Source: Methanobacterium sp. (GTDB lineage: Archaea; Methanobacteriota; Methanobacteria; Methanobacteriales; Methanobacteriaceae). From it: DNA of 15,613 nt. The translations under genes and the position numbers were made by a program. Below, in pieces: positions 15,136 to 15,613 of this stretch; position 1 is the first letter of the stretch, and each line of letters begins with the position of its first letter. Under the pieces are notes generated by a model. The model worked only from the letters and a program-made list of their open reading frames with translations, was not told where the DNA came from and searched no databases. The stretch covers positions 1 through 15,613 of the forward strand of contig PLTK01000098.1 in NCBI GenBank assembly GCA_003164415.1. The letters are read 5' to 3'.

Positions 15136-15286
15136 AATATTTCACTTGGTTTATCTGTAATTTGATTATTTATTTTTATAGCATTTAAGAATCTGTTAAA
15201 TGATATATTAACAGTTTAAATATTGGTATTATGTAAAATTGAATATTATATAATGATGATTTTTTTTAATTCTATGGGGGAAATCT

Positions 15287-15299
15287 TTAATATATATGT
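15287..15299 (+). promoter_or_regulatory. TATA box of a leaderless gene
   Basis: TTTAATATATATG is centred ~25 bases before the ATG at 15318, so transcription should start at or next to the start codon. No ribosome binding site precedes that ATG, which fits a leaderless mRNA. Confidence 0.5.
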
Positions 15300-15317
15300 T
15301 TTACTACTTTTTTTATT

Positions 15318-15613
15318 ATGCTTCACATAACCCGAAAGGAAAATATGGTCTTAAACCAGATTAAATACTTTCAAAATGAATATAAGAATGGTGTTCCCTA
15401 CAGAATTCTTAAGTTAGATCTTGATCTGTCTGAAATGGATCTTAAGGATATTCTTATGCTGTTAGATGAGAAGGAGATTGTATCTTATAGGGATGGTAAT
15501 GTTACAATCCTCAGAACCGATGAAATTAATGTTTGTGAGAATGTTGCCGTTGTTAAGAAGGAAATACTTAACCAAACAGAGGAAAAGGCATTTGAAATTA
15601 TCAAGGAAGTTGC
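15318..15613 (+). CDS. Winged-helix DNA-binding protein, 3' end outside window
   Basis: The frame from ATG 15318 is open to the window edge (98 codons seen). Predicted helices at about residues 5-22, 27-35 and 38-51, then a β-wing (ExIVSYRDGNVTILR, 52-66), form a winged-helix domain. A new helix begins at about 86 (TEEKAFEIIKEV), perhaps a second such domain. I do not recognise the family by name. The gene diverges from the nurA operon across a ~250-base gap, so it could regulate repair genes, but nothing in the sequence proves this. ATG 15318 has no Shine-Dalgarno, but is correctly spaced from a TATA box for leaderless translation. An alternative ATG at 15345 has AGGA 4 bases upstream, but would cut into the first helix. 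Confidence 0.65.
   Translation, partial: MLHITRKENMVLNQIKYFQNEYKNGVPYRILKLDLDLSEMDLKDILMLLDEKEIVSYRDGNVTILRTDEINVCENVAVVKKEILNQTEEKAFEIIKEV

Overview
The window looks like a piece of chromosome from a methanogenic archaeon of the Methanobacteriales, most likely Methanobacterium or a close relative. The evidence is a very A+T-rich genome, archaeal TATA-type promoters and poly-T terminators, strong Shine-Dalgarno sites, and a complete archaeal NurA-HerA-Mre11-Rad50 set. A SerB phosphatase tail closely resembling the Methanocaldococcus enzyme and several typical methanogen families (AbrB-like regulator, UspA, PsbP-related lipoprotein, cadherin-like repeats) agree. The taxonomic call is from recognition, not a search.

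Left part (1-2540): the plus strand opens inside a phosphoserine phosphatase (SerB). Its catalytic domain continues without a stop through a charged low-complexity linker into a long archaeal coiled-coil domain. A poly-T terminator follows, then a 327-codon cadherin/Ig-like repeat ORF that begins in the middle of a repeat and has a C8 tract near its end. It looks like a remnant of a larger surface protein.

Middle part (2540-7597): two DHA2-type MFS exporters lie on the plus strand. The second ends a compact cluster of an AbrB-type regulator, a universal stress protein and the exporter. Between the exporters is a minus-strand lipoprotein gene of the PsbP-related type. Its promoter, ribosome binding site and signal peptide look intact, but an ACG stands where the start codon should be. 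The gap beside it carries a 20-bp exact direct repeat.

Right part (7680-15613): a convergent terminator precedes a minus-strand PAP2 lipid phosphatase. Upstream of that lies the minus-strand operon nurA-herA-mre11-rad50, whose genes overlap or abut, so one transcript would supply the whole DNA end-resection machine: helicase HerA, nuclease NurA, and the Mre11-Rad50 break-sensing nuclease. A divergent, apparently leaderless winged-helix gene starts at 15318 and runs off the window.

I did not find a convincing new multi-gene system. The most unusual observations are the SerB/coiled-coil fusion, the ACG 'start' of the lipoprotein, the truncated repeat protein with its C-tract, and the possible autoregulatory palindrome over the AbrB promoter. 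No tRNA, rRNA, CRISPR array or insertion sequence was recognised.
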